A DNA stretch of 64,000 nt, taken from NCBI GenBank assembly GCA_005222965.1, contig NJBG01000001.1, forward strand, positions 371,061 through 435,060, in the 5' to 3' direction. A program made the position numbers and the translations under genes. The DNA comes from Candidatus Woesearchaeota archaeon B3_Woes (GTDB lineage Archaea > Nanobdellota > Nanobdellia > Woesearchaeales > B3-WOES). The notes beneath the pieces are model-generated. The model did not search any database and was not told the origin of the DNA. It saw only the letters and a program-made list of their open reading frames with translations. Positions 35,511 to 43,739 of the stretch are shown here, piece after piece; the stretch's first letter is position 1, and every line of letters begins with the position of its first letter.

Positions 35511-36241
35511 AAATAGTAGCAATAATACAAGCAAGGATGGGTTCATCGCGGCTTCCTGGAAAAATGATGAAGTTAATAAATAACAAACCCATCATCTGGC
35601 ATGTAATAAATAATGTTAAAACTGTAAAATCTATTAATAGTATTGTTATAGCAACCAGTACTGAAAAGAATAATGATATTTTGATTGAAGAAGTTAAAAA
35701 ATATGGAGTTGATGTTTTTGTAGGAAGTGAAAATGATGTTTTAGATAGATATTACCAAGCTGCAAAAACGTTTAAAGCAGATGTCATTGTAAGAATAACT
35801 GCTGATTGCCCCTTAATTGATTCTGAAGTTGTTGAAAGAGTCATAGAGGTATTTAAAGAAAATAAATGCGATTATGCCTCAAATACTCTTCCTCCTTCTT
35901 ATCCTGATGGTCTTGATGTAGAGGTATTTTCTTTTGATACATTAGAAAAAACATGGAAAGAAGCAAAACAAGAATCAGAAAGAGAACATGTAACATCTTA
36001 TATGAAGGTAGGGAAAAATGAAAGCAAATTCAAAAAAATTAACATAAAAAACAAAGAGGATTTATCACATATCAGACTAACTCTAGATTACGAAGAAGAT
36101 TTTAATTTAATAAAAGAAATAATTGAGAGAATAAATAAAAACCAAATACATCTAAGTGATATTTTAGAATTAATTAAAAAAGATCCAAGATTATTAAACA
36201 TAAATAATAAATTTGAAAGAAACAATGGTGAAAAAAGATAA
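35507..36241 (+). CDS. SpsF-like cytidylyltransferase
   Basis: 244 residues. CMP-sugar synthetase fold with IIQARMGSSRLPGKMM (nucleotide-binding start), VFVGSENDVLDRYYQAA, RITADCPLIDSEVV and a DYEEDF near the C-terminus. These match SpsF and CMP-NeuAc/KDO synthetase-like proteins of spore-coat and flagellin-glycan loci. Likely activates an acidic or amino sugar with CTP. A NeuB/SpsE-like gene follows 3 kb downstream. Overlaps the AAC(3) gene by four bases. Confidence 0.82.
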   Translation: MKIVAIIQARMGSSRLPGKMMKLINNKPIIWHVINNVKTVKSINSIVIATSTEKNNDILIEEVKKYGVDVFVGSENDVLDRYYQAAKTFKADVIVRITADCPLIDSEVVERVIEVFKENKCDYASNTLPPSYPDGLDVEVFSFDTLEKTWKEAKQESEREHVTSYMKVGKNESKFKKINIKNKEDLSHIRLTLDYEEDFNLIKEIIERINKNQIHLSDILELIKKDPRLLNINNKFERNNGEKR

Positions 36242-36242
36242 A

Positions 36243-37223
36243 ATGGTCTATACAAAAAAAATATTTATAACTGGTGGTTGTGGGTTCATTGGATCTAATT
36301 TTATTAAACTTTTATTAAATGAAACAGAATATCAAATTATTAATTATGATATGTTAACATATGCAGGCAACTTAAATAATTTAAAGGAGGATGAAAAAAA
36401 TCCAAAATATTTTTTTATAAAAGGGGATATATGTGATAAAGAACGGGTCTTAAAAAGTTTAGAAGGGTGCGATGTTCTTATCAATTTTGCTGCTGAAAGT
36501 CATGTAGATAGGTCTATAAAAAATGCGAGCAATTTTATTACCACAAATATTTTAGGAACATCGATACTTCTTGATGCTGCAAAAGAATTAGGAATAAAAA
36601 AATTCATTCAAATTAGTACAGATGAAGTGTATGGTTCATTGACGAAAGAGGATTCTTCAAGTAAAGAAGAGGACATACTTAAACCAAGTAGCCCTTATTC
36701 AAGTTCAAAAGCATCTGCTGAATTGCTCGCTTTATCATATTACAAAACCCACAAGTTACCAGTGATAATCACAAGGAGCTCAAATAATTATGGACTTTAT
36801 CAATATCCAGAAAAATTAATCCCTTTATTTATAATCAATCTTATCAACAATAAGAAAGTTTCTTTAATGGGAAAAGGAGAGAATATACGAGACTGGATTC
36901 ATGTAGAAGATAATTGTCGAGGAATACTTAATATAATTGAAAAAGGGAAAGTTGGTGAAATTTATAATATTGGTGGCGAAAATGAAAAAACAAATATGGA
37001 AATAACAAAATGTATTCTAGATGAATTTAATAAAGATGAATCTTGGATAAAAGAAATACCACACAGATTAGGACACGATTTTAGATATTCTTTAGATTGC
37101 AGCAAAATAAAACAATTGGGATGGAAACCAAAATATACATTTCAGGAAGGTATGAAAAAAACAATAAAATGGTATAGAGAAAATCCTTCTTGGTGGAAAA
37201 AATTAATGGAGGAATCGAAATGA
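36243..37223 (+). CDS. rfbB: dTDP-glucose 4,6-dehydratase-like (RfbB)
   Basis: 326 residues from ATG 36243, just after the SpsF stop; upstream in-frame codons overlap spsF. Extended SDR with ITGGCGFIGSNF, DMLTYAGNL, NFAAESHVDRSI, STDEVYGS and catalytic Y-x3-K in SPYSSSKASAE; RDWIHVEDNC later. All are characteristic of dTDP-glucose 4,6-dehydratase, making dTDP-4-keto-6-deoxyglucose. It overlaps rfbA by four bases (ATGA). No RfbC or RfbD follows, so rhamnose is not the evident end product. Confidence 0.9.
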   Translation: MVYTKKIFITGGCGFIGSNFIKLLLNETEYQIINYDMLTYAGNLNNLKEDEKNPKYFFIKGDICDKERVLKSLEGCDVLINFAAESHVDRSIKNASNFITTNILGTSILLDAAKELGIKKFIQISTDEVYGSLTKEDSSSKEEDILKPSSPYSSSKASAELLALSYYKTHKLPVIITRSSNNYGLYQYPEKLIPLFIINLINNKKVSLMGKGENIRDWIHVEDNCRGILNIIEKGKVGEIYNIGGENEKTNMEITKCILDEFNKDESWIKEIPHRLGHDFRYSLDCSKIKQLGWKPKYTFQEGMKKTIKWYRENPSWWKKLMEESK

Positions 37224-37948
37224 AAGGAGTAATTTTAGCAGGAGGAAATGGATCTAGGTTATTTCCTCTAACGAAAACAACAAATAAGCATCTTTTACCA
37301 ATCTACAATAAACAGATGATTCTATATCCTTTAGAGACTCTGAAAAAATCAGGTATAACTAATGTTTTGATTATAAGTGGTCCAGGACACGCAGGTCAAT
37401 TTCTTGAATTATTAGGTTCTGGTTATGATGAGGGTCTTGATATAAAATATGCTATACAAGAAAAAGCACTAGGAATTGCCCACGCAATATGGGTTGCTGC
37501 AAGGGATTTTGCAAAAGGAGAAGAAATAGTGGTGATATTAGGGGACAATATCTTAGAAGAAAGTATAGAAGAGGATATTAAATCTTTTAAAGGAGGAGCC
37601 AAGATTTTTCTAAAGAAAGTTAAGAACCCAAAAGAGTTCGGGGTTGCTGAAATTGAAGATGGGCGTATAAAAAGTATTGAAGAAAAACCCAAGAATCCGA
37701 AAAGCGATCTTGCTGTTGTTGGTGTATATATCTATGATAAACACGTCTATGAATATTCAGAAAAGTTAGCACCTTCTGAAAGAAATGAAGTAGAGGTAAC
37801 TGATTTAAATAATGTATATTTAGAAAAAGGGCAATTGGATTTTAAAGAATTAAAAGGCAATTGGTTAGATGCAGGAACAATAGAAGGTTTATTTGAAGCT
37901 TCTGAAATCGAAAGAGGTTATAAAAAAAATGGTAATAAACAAAAATAA
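37220..37948 (+). CDS. rfbA: Glucose-1-phosphate thymidylyltransferase (RfbA)
   Basis: 242 residues from ATG 37220, chosen for the GGAGG nine bases before it and the ATGA overlap with rfbB. N-terminal GVILAGGNGSRLFPLTK signature, HLLPIYNKQMILYPLETL, ISGPGHAGQF, VILGDNI and EEKPKNPKSDLAVVGVYIYD. Makes dTDP-glucose (or UDP-glucose) from glucose-1-phosphate. Short form, typical for archaea. The terminal 20 bases overlap the following SDR gene. Confidence 0.9.
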   Translation: MKGVILAGGNGSRLFPLTKTTNKHLLPIYNKQMILYPLETLKKSGITNVLIISGPGHAGQFLELLGSGYDEGLDIKYAIQEKALGIAHAIWVAARDFAKGEEIVVILGDNILEESIEEDIKSFKGGAKIFLKKVKNPKEFGVAEIEDGRIKSIEEKPKNPKSDLAVVGVYIYDKHVYEYSEKLAPSERNEVEVTDLNNVYLEKGQLDFKELKGNWLDAGTIEGLFEASEIERGYKKNGNKQK

Positions 37949-38702
37949 ATCCACAACTAAGAAAGTAGTTATTATAACAGGAGGGGCTGGGCAGCTCGGT
38001 TCTTCCATATGTTGTCATTTTGATGAATTAAATAATAAAGTTTTTATGGCAGATTTAGATGAGAATATATGTAAAAAAAGAATATCTAAGTTAGGTTTAA
38101 AAAACACTTTCCCTCTTGAATTAGATGTTACAAACATAAAATCTATAGAATCTGCATTTAAAAAAATAATTAATAAATTTGGAAGAATTGATATACTAGT
38201 AAATAACGCAGGAATATCTGCTTTTACTTCTTTTGAAAAAAGAACTTTTGAAGAATTTGATAAAGTTATGAAAGTTAATCTTTATGGTACTTTTTTTTGT
38301 TCTCAAAGAGCATTATATTATATGGAAAAACAAAAAAAAGGTTGTATTGTTAACATAGGTTCTGTTTATGGTGTAAAAAGTCCAGATCCAAGGATTTATG
38401 GAAATTCTGGTAGAAACAGTCCTGAAGTGTATGGAGCTAGTAAAGCAGGAGTCATACAAATGACAAGATATCTTGCAGTACATGTAAAATGTAAAAAAAT
38501 AAGAATAAATTGTGTTAGTCCTGGTGGAATTTTCAACAATCAAGATAAAAAATTTGTTAAGAATTATATCAACAAAACACCAATGAAGAAAATGGCGAAT
38601 GAAGATGAAATTGCTAAAACAATTGTTTTTCTTTGTTCTGATAACTCTTCATATATAACTGGACAAAATATAATTGCAGACGGGGGATTTACAATATGGT
38701 AA
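37929..38702 (+). CDS. SDR-family oxidoreductase
   Basis: 257 residues. Classical SDR with IITGGAGQLGSS (cofactor loop), DILVNNAGISAF, VNIGSVYG, catalytic Y-x3-K in VYGASKAGVI, and a SYITGQNIIADGG C-terminus. The start at 37929 overlaps rfbA by 20 bases. It sits between rfbA and the NeuB-like gene, so it could reduce a keto-sugar nucleotide or a precursor of the CMP-linked sugar. The substrate cannot be told from sequence. Confidence 0.85.
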   Translation: MVINKNKSTTKKVVIITGGAGQLGSSICCHFDELNNKVFMADLDENICKKRISKLGLKNTFPLELDVTNIKSIESAFKKIINKFGRIDILVNNAGISAFTSFEKRTFEEFDKVMKVNLYGTFFCSQRALYYMEKQKKGCIVNIGSVYGVKSPDPRIYGNSGRNSPEVYGASKAGVIQMTRYLAVHVKCKKIRINCVSPGGIFNNQDKKFVKNYINKTPMKKMANEDEIAKTIVFLCSDNSSYITGQNIIADGGFTIW

Positions 38703-39538
38703 AAACAATCTCAATTTGTAATAGAAAGATTGGTAAAGGAGAAAGGACATTTATCATTGCTGAAGCAGGTATAAATCATAATGGGGATATTAACATCGCT
38801 AAAAAATTGATTCACGAAGCAAAAAAAGCAGGTGCTGATGCTATAAAGTTTCAAACTTATATTACTGAGAATAGGGTGCCAAAAGATAATCCTGTCTATA
38901 GTATACTTAAAAAAAGTGAACTGAATAAAGAACAAATAAATGTATTGAAAGAATTCGCTGAACAAGAAGATATTATATTTTTTTCATCTCCTTTTGATGA
39001 AGAAAGTGTTGATGTTCTCTTAGATCTTAAAGTTCCACTTATTAAAATTACATCAATGCACGTAACTCATCTAAGATTATTAAGAAAAGTGGCCAAAACA
39101 AAAACACCAGTAATTATGTCAAGGGGAATGGCAAGCGTTAATGATATGGATAAAGCAATAGAAATTTTTGAAAAGTATGGCTGCCCTTACATTTTAATGC
39201 ATTGTGTGTCATCATATCCTATGAAAGAGGAAGATGCTAATATTTCAATAGTAAGGACAATGATTGAAAGGTATAAATGCCCTATAGGGTATTCTGATCA
39301 TTCAAAAGGAATAAAAGTGCCTTTAATTGCTATAGCTGGTGGGGCAAATATTATTGAAAAACATTTTACACATGATAAAAAATATGATTGTGCTGATCAG
39401 ATTTTATCTTCAGATCCCATGGAATTAAAAAAATTAGTAGATGAAGCAAGAAAAATTGAAACAATTCTTGGTAAACCAGATATAAGACTTTTAGATTGTG
39501 AAAAAGGCACAGTACAATACAAGTTTAAGAGCAAATAA
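38696..39538 (+). CDS. NeuB/SpsE-like sialic-acid-synthase family protein lacking SAF domain
   Basis: 280 residues. The TIM-barrel NeuB domain is complete: IAEAGINHNGDINIAKKLI, AIKFQTYITE, SSPFDEESVDVL, IKITSM, PVIMSRGMAS, CVSSYP, GYSDHSKGI and EKHFTHD. NeuB enzymes condense PEP with an amino sugar to give a nonulosonic acid. The usual C-terminal antifreeze-like (SAF) domain is absent: the protein ends about 20 residues after the barrel, and the usual length is about 340-350. It overlaps the SDR by seven bases. With the SpsF-like gene it suggests a CMP-activated acidic sugar. Confidence 0.82.
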   Translation: MVKTISICNRKIGKGERTFIIAEAGINHNGDINIAKKLIHEAKKAGADAIKFQTYITENRVPKDNPVYSILKKSELNKEQINVLKEFAEQEDIIFFSSPFDEESVDVLLDLKVPLIKITSMHVTHLRLLRKVAKTKTPVIMSRGMASVNDMDKAIEIFEKYGCPYILMHCVSSYPMKEEDANISIVRTMIERYKCPIGYSDHSKGIKVPLIAIAGGANIIEKHFTHDKKYDCADQILSSDPMELKKLVDEARKIETILGKPDIRLLDCEKGTVQYKFKSK

Positions 39539-39539
39539 T

Positions 39540-40307
39540 ATGAAAAATATTAAAATAGTCACACCAGTTTCGCATTTATTTAAGAATGATGGTAATAGGA
39601 AAATGATTATAGAAAATAGTGATTTGTTGGAATTGAGAGATAGTTCAATTCTTTTGGATTCTAATAATATTAAACTATACCATTCTGATTATAATTTAGT
39701 AACATTATTCGATAAAAATACTTTGAAGAGATTTGAAGAGTTTAAAGTTAGATATAATTTTGATGCGATATCATTTCATCTTAGTTCAAAGTATAAAAAA
39801 AATAAGATAATAAATAATTCCTTTGTTGGTATTGGAAAACCATTAACAGAAACAGAAATGAAATCGAATATTAAAAAGAATATTCAAACATTAAGAAAAA
39901 TTTTTGATGATATCCCAATAATGGTGGAGAATAATAATCATTTAAAATCAGATGCATATGATATTATTACTGAACCTAGATTTATTAGTAAGATAGTGAA
40001 TGAAAATAATATTTATTTTCTTTTTGATATTCCACACGCATTAATTTCCAAGATTAATACAAATCAAGAAAATTATATTTCAAAATTGCCACTCAAACGA
40101 ACATTGCAAATCCATATTAGCAAACATGGTTTCAAAAAAGGGGAGATAATAGATGCGCATGAAGAACTAAAAGAAGAGGATTGGAATTTTTTGAAGGAAA
40201 CGATATCAAAAACTTTTAAACTTAAATATATTACAATTGAATATTATAAAAATGGAACAAAATTAATAGAACAACTCAAAAGACTTAATCAAATAATAAA
40301 AAACTAA
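39540..40307 (+). CDS. DUF692-family putative multinuclear iron oxygenase
   Basis: 255 residues from ATG 39540, two bases after the NeuB-like stop. The TIM-barrel metal-site pattern of DUF692 (MbnB, TglH, ChrH) is visible: H80 (ISFHLSS), E130 (MVENN), D163 and H166 (FDIPHALIS), H192 (QIHISKHG), D205-x-H207 (IIDAHEEL) and E234 (TIEYY). Known members use two or three iron ions to oxidise Cys in a peptide scaffold. No peptide precursor or usual partner protein is seen here. Instead, VOC, GNAT and ACP2 genes follow within 1.4 kb. The match was made by eye and needs a profile search. Confidence 0.65.
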   Translation: MKNIKIVTPVSHLFKNDGNRKMIIENSDLLELRDSSILLDSNNIKLYHSDYNLVTLFDKNTLKRFEEFKVRYNFDAISFHLSSKYKKNKIINNSFVGIGKPLTETEMKSNIKKNIQTLRKIFDDIPIMVENNNHLKSDAYDIITEPRFISKIVNENNIYFLFDIPHALISKINTNQENYISKLPLKRTLQIHISKHGFKKGEIIDAHEELKEEDWNFLKETISKTFKLKYITIEYYKNGTKLIEQLKRLNQIIKN

Positions 40308-40328
40308 TATTATGGAGGCAAGGTTATT

Positions 40329-40649
40329 ATGAAAGTTCATCATATTGGGATTATTGTAAAAGAATTTAAACCACTTCAAGATTTGTTTGTTGGGATGGGT
40401 GGTAAAGTTATTTGTAAAGATATAGCCAAAAGATATAATGCTATATGTGTATTTATTGATATGGGTAACGTTATTATTGAATTAGTAAAAAGCAAAAATA
40501 AGAATCAACCCAAAGAGGGATTAAATCATATCGCTTTTTATGGGAAAGGTAAATATGATGGTGCTATGCCTAATATGAAAGTTGATTTTAAAATAAAAAA
40601 TAATATTATAATAGAAGAAGTTGAATTTGAAAAAAATGAAAGAAATTAA
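40329..40649 (+). CDS. VOC-fold (glyoxalase/methylmalonyl-CoA epimerase-like) protein
   Basis: 106 residues. The start KVHHIGIIVKEFKPLQDLF and the later FIDMGNVIIELVKS and GLNHIAFYG are the metal-ligand strands (His, Glu, His) of a vicinal-oxygen-chelate protein. The chain is somewhat short for a two-module VOC protein and ends early. Preceded by a GGAGG about 12 bases before the ATG. Could act as epimerase, lyase or small-molecule dioxygenase in the same pathway as the DUF692 enzyme. Confidence 0.7.
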   Translation: MKVHHIGIIVKEFKPLQDLFVGMGGKVICKDIAKRYNAICVFIDMGNVIIELVKSKNKNQPKEGLNHIAFYGKGKYDGAMPNMKVDFKIKNNIIIEEVEFEKNERN

Positions 40650-41382
40650 TCTTATACCCTGGGATTCAAAAATTCTTAATAAAAAGGTTTTTGAAATAAA
40701 ATATCAGAAAGGTTTACCACTTAAAACATTAGCTAAGCTTGATAAAAGTTGTGAAAAACAAGATGCATATTATGTATTTATTAAGGTGGATAATGATGAT
40801 ATTAAAACCATACATTATCTTGAGACTTTAGGATTCAATTACATAGAATTTCAGTTAAGAATAGAAAAAAGATTAGTAAAACCATATACTCTCCCACATT
40901 ATAAAAACTTTTATCTAAAAGAAATTTTTAAATCAGATGTAGATGATATTAAAAATATTTGTAAGATCGCAAAAACCACCTTTACAACTGACAGATTTTA
41001 TATTGATCCTAAAATAAACAAAGATTTTTCAGGAAAAAGATATATGAATTGGATTTTAAATTCTCTTGAAGACAATACATATAAGATATATAAATATTGT
41101 TTTAAATCAAATGATGAAATTGCGGCTTTTTTAATGGTGAAAAAAGACAAAGATAAAATTTACATAGCATTGGGTGGAACTAATCCAAAATTTAAAGGAA
41201 GTGGTATTTATTTAAGTTTACTTATCGAATATCTTAATCTATCTTATTTGAATAAGAATAAAAATATATATACAACTATAACTGCGCTTAATAAAGACGT
41301 TGTTGATTTTTATAATCTCTTAGAATTTAAAATAATTGATAGAAAAGTAGTTTTAAGAAAGGTGTACGAACATGAAAGATGA
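40636..41382 (+). CDS. WecD-like GNAT N-acyltransferase
   Basis: 248 residues from ATG 40636, overlapping the VOC gene by 14 bases. The N-terminal LIPWDSKILNKKVFEI matches the W-D-S-x-x-(F/L) start of WecD/RffC-type acyltransferases that acylate dTDP-4-amino-4,6-dideoxy sugars. The C-terminal GNAT domain has AFLMVKKDKDKIYIALGG, FKGSGIYLSLL (acyl-CoA loop) and ALNKDVVDFYNLLEF. It overlaps ACP2 by 11 bases, so an ACP-bound acyl donor is again conceivable. Its sugar partner may come from RfbA/RfbB plus the aminotransferase at 42536. Confidence 0.72.
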   Translation: MKEINLIPWDSKILNKKVFEIKYQKGLPLKTLAKLDKSCEKQDAYYVFIKVDNDDIKTIHYLETLGFNYIEFQLRIEKRLVKPYTLPHYKNFYLKEIFKSDVDDIKNICKIAKTTFTTDRFYIDPKINKDFSGKRYMNWILNSLEDNTYKIYKYCFKSNDEIAAFLMVKKDKDKIYIALGGTNPKFKGSGIYLSLLIEYLNLSYLNKNKNIYTTITALNKDVVDFYNLLEFKIIDRKVVLRKVYEHER

Positions 41383-41662
41383 TGAAATTATAAAAGCAAT
41401 ATACAATGCTATTGATGATGTTAATGAGCTACTTCCAAAAGAAGAGAAATTACGCAAAGAACCAAACACACCTATATTTGATGTATTGAGTTCTCTTTTA
41501 ATATTAAATTTTATTGTAAAACTAGAAGAAAATATAAAAGAAGTTTTTAATGTAACAATAAATTTGGCTGATGAATTAATAGTATTAAAAAAAAATAACC
41601 CTCTTAAAAATGTTCAAAATCTTAAAAACCATATCTCTTCAAATTTAAAAAACAACCAATAA
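41372..41662 (+). CDS. Acyl-carrier-protein-like protein with altered DSL motif (ACP2)
   Basis: 96 residues, clearly a paralogue of ACP1 throughout. The site LDSLGLVNF of ACP1 is LSSLLILNF here: the conserved Asp is Ser40, while the candidate phosphopantetheine Ser41 remains. The following Gly is Leu. The change might reduce modification by AcpS or alter partner choice. Overlaps the WecD-like gene by 11 bases and is followed after one base by a methyltransferase. It could carry a different acyl or aminoacyl group, or be an unmodified scaffold. Confidence 0.75.
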   Translation: MKDDEIIKAIYNAIDDVNELLPKEEKLRKEPNTPIFDVLSSLLILNFIVKLEENIKEVFNVTINLADELIVLKKNNPLKNVQNLKNHISSNLKNNQ

Positions 41663-41663
41663 A

Positions 41664-42539
41664 ATGAATTTTAAAAAAATTAAAAATAAATTTGGATTTT
41701 ATCAAATAGAACCCAAACCGACTAAAGAAGAATTAAAAGAGTTTTACCAAAAGAAATACTATCAAGAAAGTAAAGGAAGTTTTGAAGTGAAATATAATAA
41801 AGCAGAACAGGTATATTTTAGAAATGAAAGTATAACATTTGAAAGAATATGGGAAATGTTTGGAAAAAGCAAGAATATTAAATTATTAGATGTTGGTTGT
41901 GGAGAAGGATATTTTATGAAATATTTTGTAGAACAAGGTTATAAAGCAGAAGGCTTTGATTTTTCTAATTGGGGTATTACCCACCATAATAAAAAGTTGT
42001 TAAAATATTTTGAGCAAGGTGATATTTATGAAATTTTAGACAAAAAAATATCCAAAGAAAAGAAATATGATTTGATCAATCTTGGGAATATATTAGAACA
42101 TGTTTTAGAACCATTAGAATTATTAGATAAATTAAAGAAATTAATGAATAAAGAATCTTTGCTCAGAATTAAAGTACCAAATGATTACTCAGATTTTCAA
42201 ATGTTATTATTGAAACAAAAAAAGATAAAAGAATCAGCGTGGTTTACTCCTCCAGATCATTTAAGTTATTTTAATTTTAAATCTTTAAGAAAAACATTAA
42301 AAGCAAAGGGTTTTAGGGTGTATAAAATGTTAGCAGATTTTCCAAATGAGATTTATCTTTCTAATGAATATTCTAATTATTTCAAAACACGAAGTAAAGG
42401 GAAAGAATGTCACAACTCAAGGGTTTTGATTACAAACTTTTTGTTTAATACTGGTGTTGATAAATATATAAAATATATGGAATCGGCCGGAAATTGTGGA
42501 ATTGGAAGAACTATAACAGCTTATGTGAGTTTAAAATGA
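41664..42539 (+). CDS. Class I SAM-dependent methyltransferase
   Basis: 291 residues. SAM-binding motif I is LLDVGCGEGYFMKYF (about 72-86), then FDFSNWGI and LGNILEHVLEPLELL. The C-terminal part has FTPPDHLSYFNFKSLRKTL, typical of the methyltransferases in polysaccharide clusters. Probably methylates a sugar hydroxyl or amino group. Ends with an ATGA overlap into the aminotransferase. Confidence 0.85.
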   Translation: MNFKKIKNKFGFYQIEPKPTKEELKEFYQKKYYQESKGSFEVKYNKAEQVYFRNESITFERIWEMFGKSKNIKLLDVGCGEGYFMKYFVEQGYKAEGFDFSNWGITHHNKKLLKYFEQGDIYEILDKKISKEKKYDLINLGNILEHVLEPLELLDKLKKLMNKESLLRIKVPNDYSDFQMLLLKQKKIKESAWFTPPDHLSYFNFKSLRKTLKAKGFRVYKMLADFPNEIYLSNEYSNYFKTRSKGKECHNSRVLITNFLFNTGVDKYIKYMESAGNCGIGRTITAYVSLK

Positions 42540-43729
42540 AAAAACCAGCAATAGAAGGTGGGAATCCTATTAGAAAAGAATATTTAATATTCGGAAAACC
42601 AGATATAGGAAAAGAAGAGATAAATGAAGTAGTTAATACTCTAAAATCAGGATGGTTAAGCACTGGACCTAAAGTAAAACGTTTAGAAGATAGATTTAAA
42701 AAATATGTTGGATGCAAACACGCAATAGCTGTAAACTCATGTACTGCTGCTCTTCATTTATCTTTATTATGTAATGGTGTTGGAAAAGATGATGAAGTAA
42801 TTGTAACTCCTATGACTTTTGCAGCCACTGTTAACGTCATTGAACATGTTGGTGCTAAACCTGTTTTTGTTGATATTGAAAAAGATTCATATAATATTGA
42901 TGCAGACAAAATAAAAAAAGCAATTACATCAAAAACTAAAGCTATAATCCTTGTTCATTTCGCAGGACTACCTTGTGATATGCTAAAAGTAAACAAAATT
43001 GCAAGAGAACACAAGTTAATAGTAATAGAGGATGCTGCTCATGCAATTGGATCGGAATATAATTCTAAAAAAATCGGATCAGAAGGCAATCCAACTTGTT
43101 TCAGCTTTTATGCTACTAAAAATTTAACAGCAGGAGAAGGCGGAATGATTGCTTTAAATGATGGTAAATTAGCAGAAAAGATGAGGATATATTCACTTCA
43201 TGGTTTAAGTAAACATGCTTGGCAAAGATACACTAAAGATTGTAAAAAGACTTATGAGATTGTATACCCTGGTTATAAATACAACATGCAAGATATCAAT
43301 GCAGCAATAGCAATTCATCAATTGGAAAAGATTGATAAATTTAATTCTATTCGAAAAAAGTATGCAAAATTATATTTCAAAGCATTTAAAAATTATGACC
43401 TTATAGAACTTCCTCCAGATAAGAAAGAAAGAAAGAACGCATGGCATTTGTTTCCAATTTTGCTTAAACTTGATAAATTAAAAATATCAAGAAATGATTT
43501 TATAAACGCATTGGATAAAGAAAACATAGGATCCGGTATTCATTTTCTTTCAATACATGAACAACCTTATTACAAAAAGAAATATAAATTAAAGAAGAAT
43601 ATTCTAAAAAGAGCAGAGTATGTTTCTAGTAGAACTGCCTCTTTACCCTTACAAACATCTATGAACAAAAAAGATGTTTTGGATGTAGTAAAAGCAGTAA
43701 AAAGGATTTTAGATTATTATAAAATATAA
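42536..43729 (+). CDS. DegT/DnrJ/EryC1 sugar aminotransferase
   Basis: 397 residues. PLP enzyme with internal-aldimine Lys in FYATKNLTAGEGGM, VIEDAAHAIGSEY and NMQDINAAIAIHQLEK. The start GKPDIGKEEINEVVNTLKSGWLSTGP resembles ArnB/PseC/WecE-type 4-aminotransferases. The only 4-keto-6-deoxy sugar nucleotide made nearby without its own dedicated aminotransferase is the RfbB product, so dTDP-4-amino-4,6-dideoxyhexose is the probable output. ATG 42536 is used because it overlaps the previous stop by four bases. Confidence 0.86.
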   Translation: MKKPAIEGGNPIRKEYLIFGKPDIGKEEINEVVNTLKSGWLSTGPKVKRLEDRFKKYVGCKHAIAVNSCTAALHLSLLCNGVGKDDEVIVTPMTFAATVNVIEHVGAKPVFVDIEKDSYNIDADKIKKAITSKTKAIILVHFAGLPCDMLKVNKIAREHKLIVIEDAAHAIGSEYNSKKIGSEGNPTCFSFYATKNLTAGEGGMIALNDGKLAEKMRIYSLHGLSKHAWQRYTKDCKKTYEIVYPGYKYNMQDINAAIAIHQLEKIDKFNSIRKKYAKLYFKAFKNYDLIELPPDKKERKNAWHLFPILLKLDKLKISRNDFINALDKENIGSGIHFLSIHEQPYYKKKYKLKKNILKRAEYVSSRTASLPLQTSMNKKDVLDVVKAVKRILDYYKI

Positions 43730-43739
43730 AGAGGGAAAA

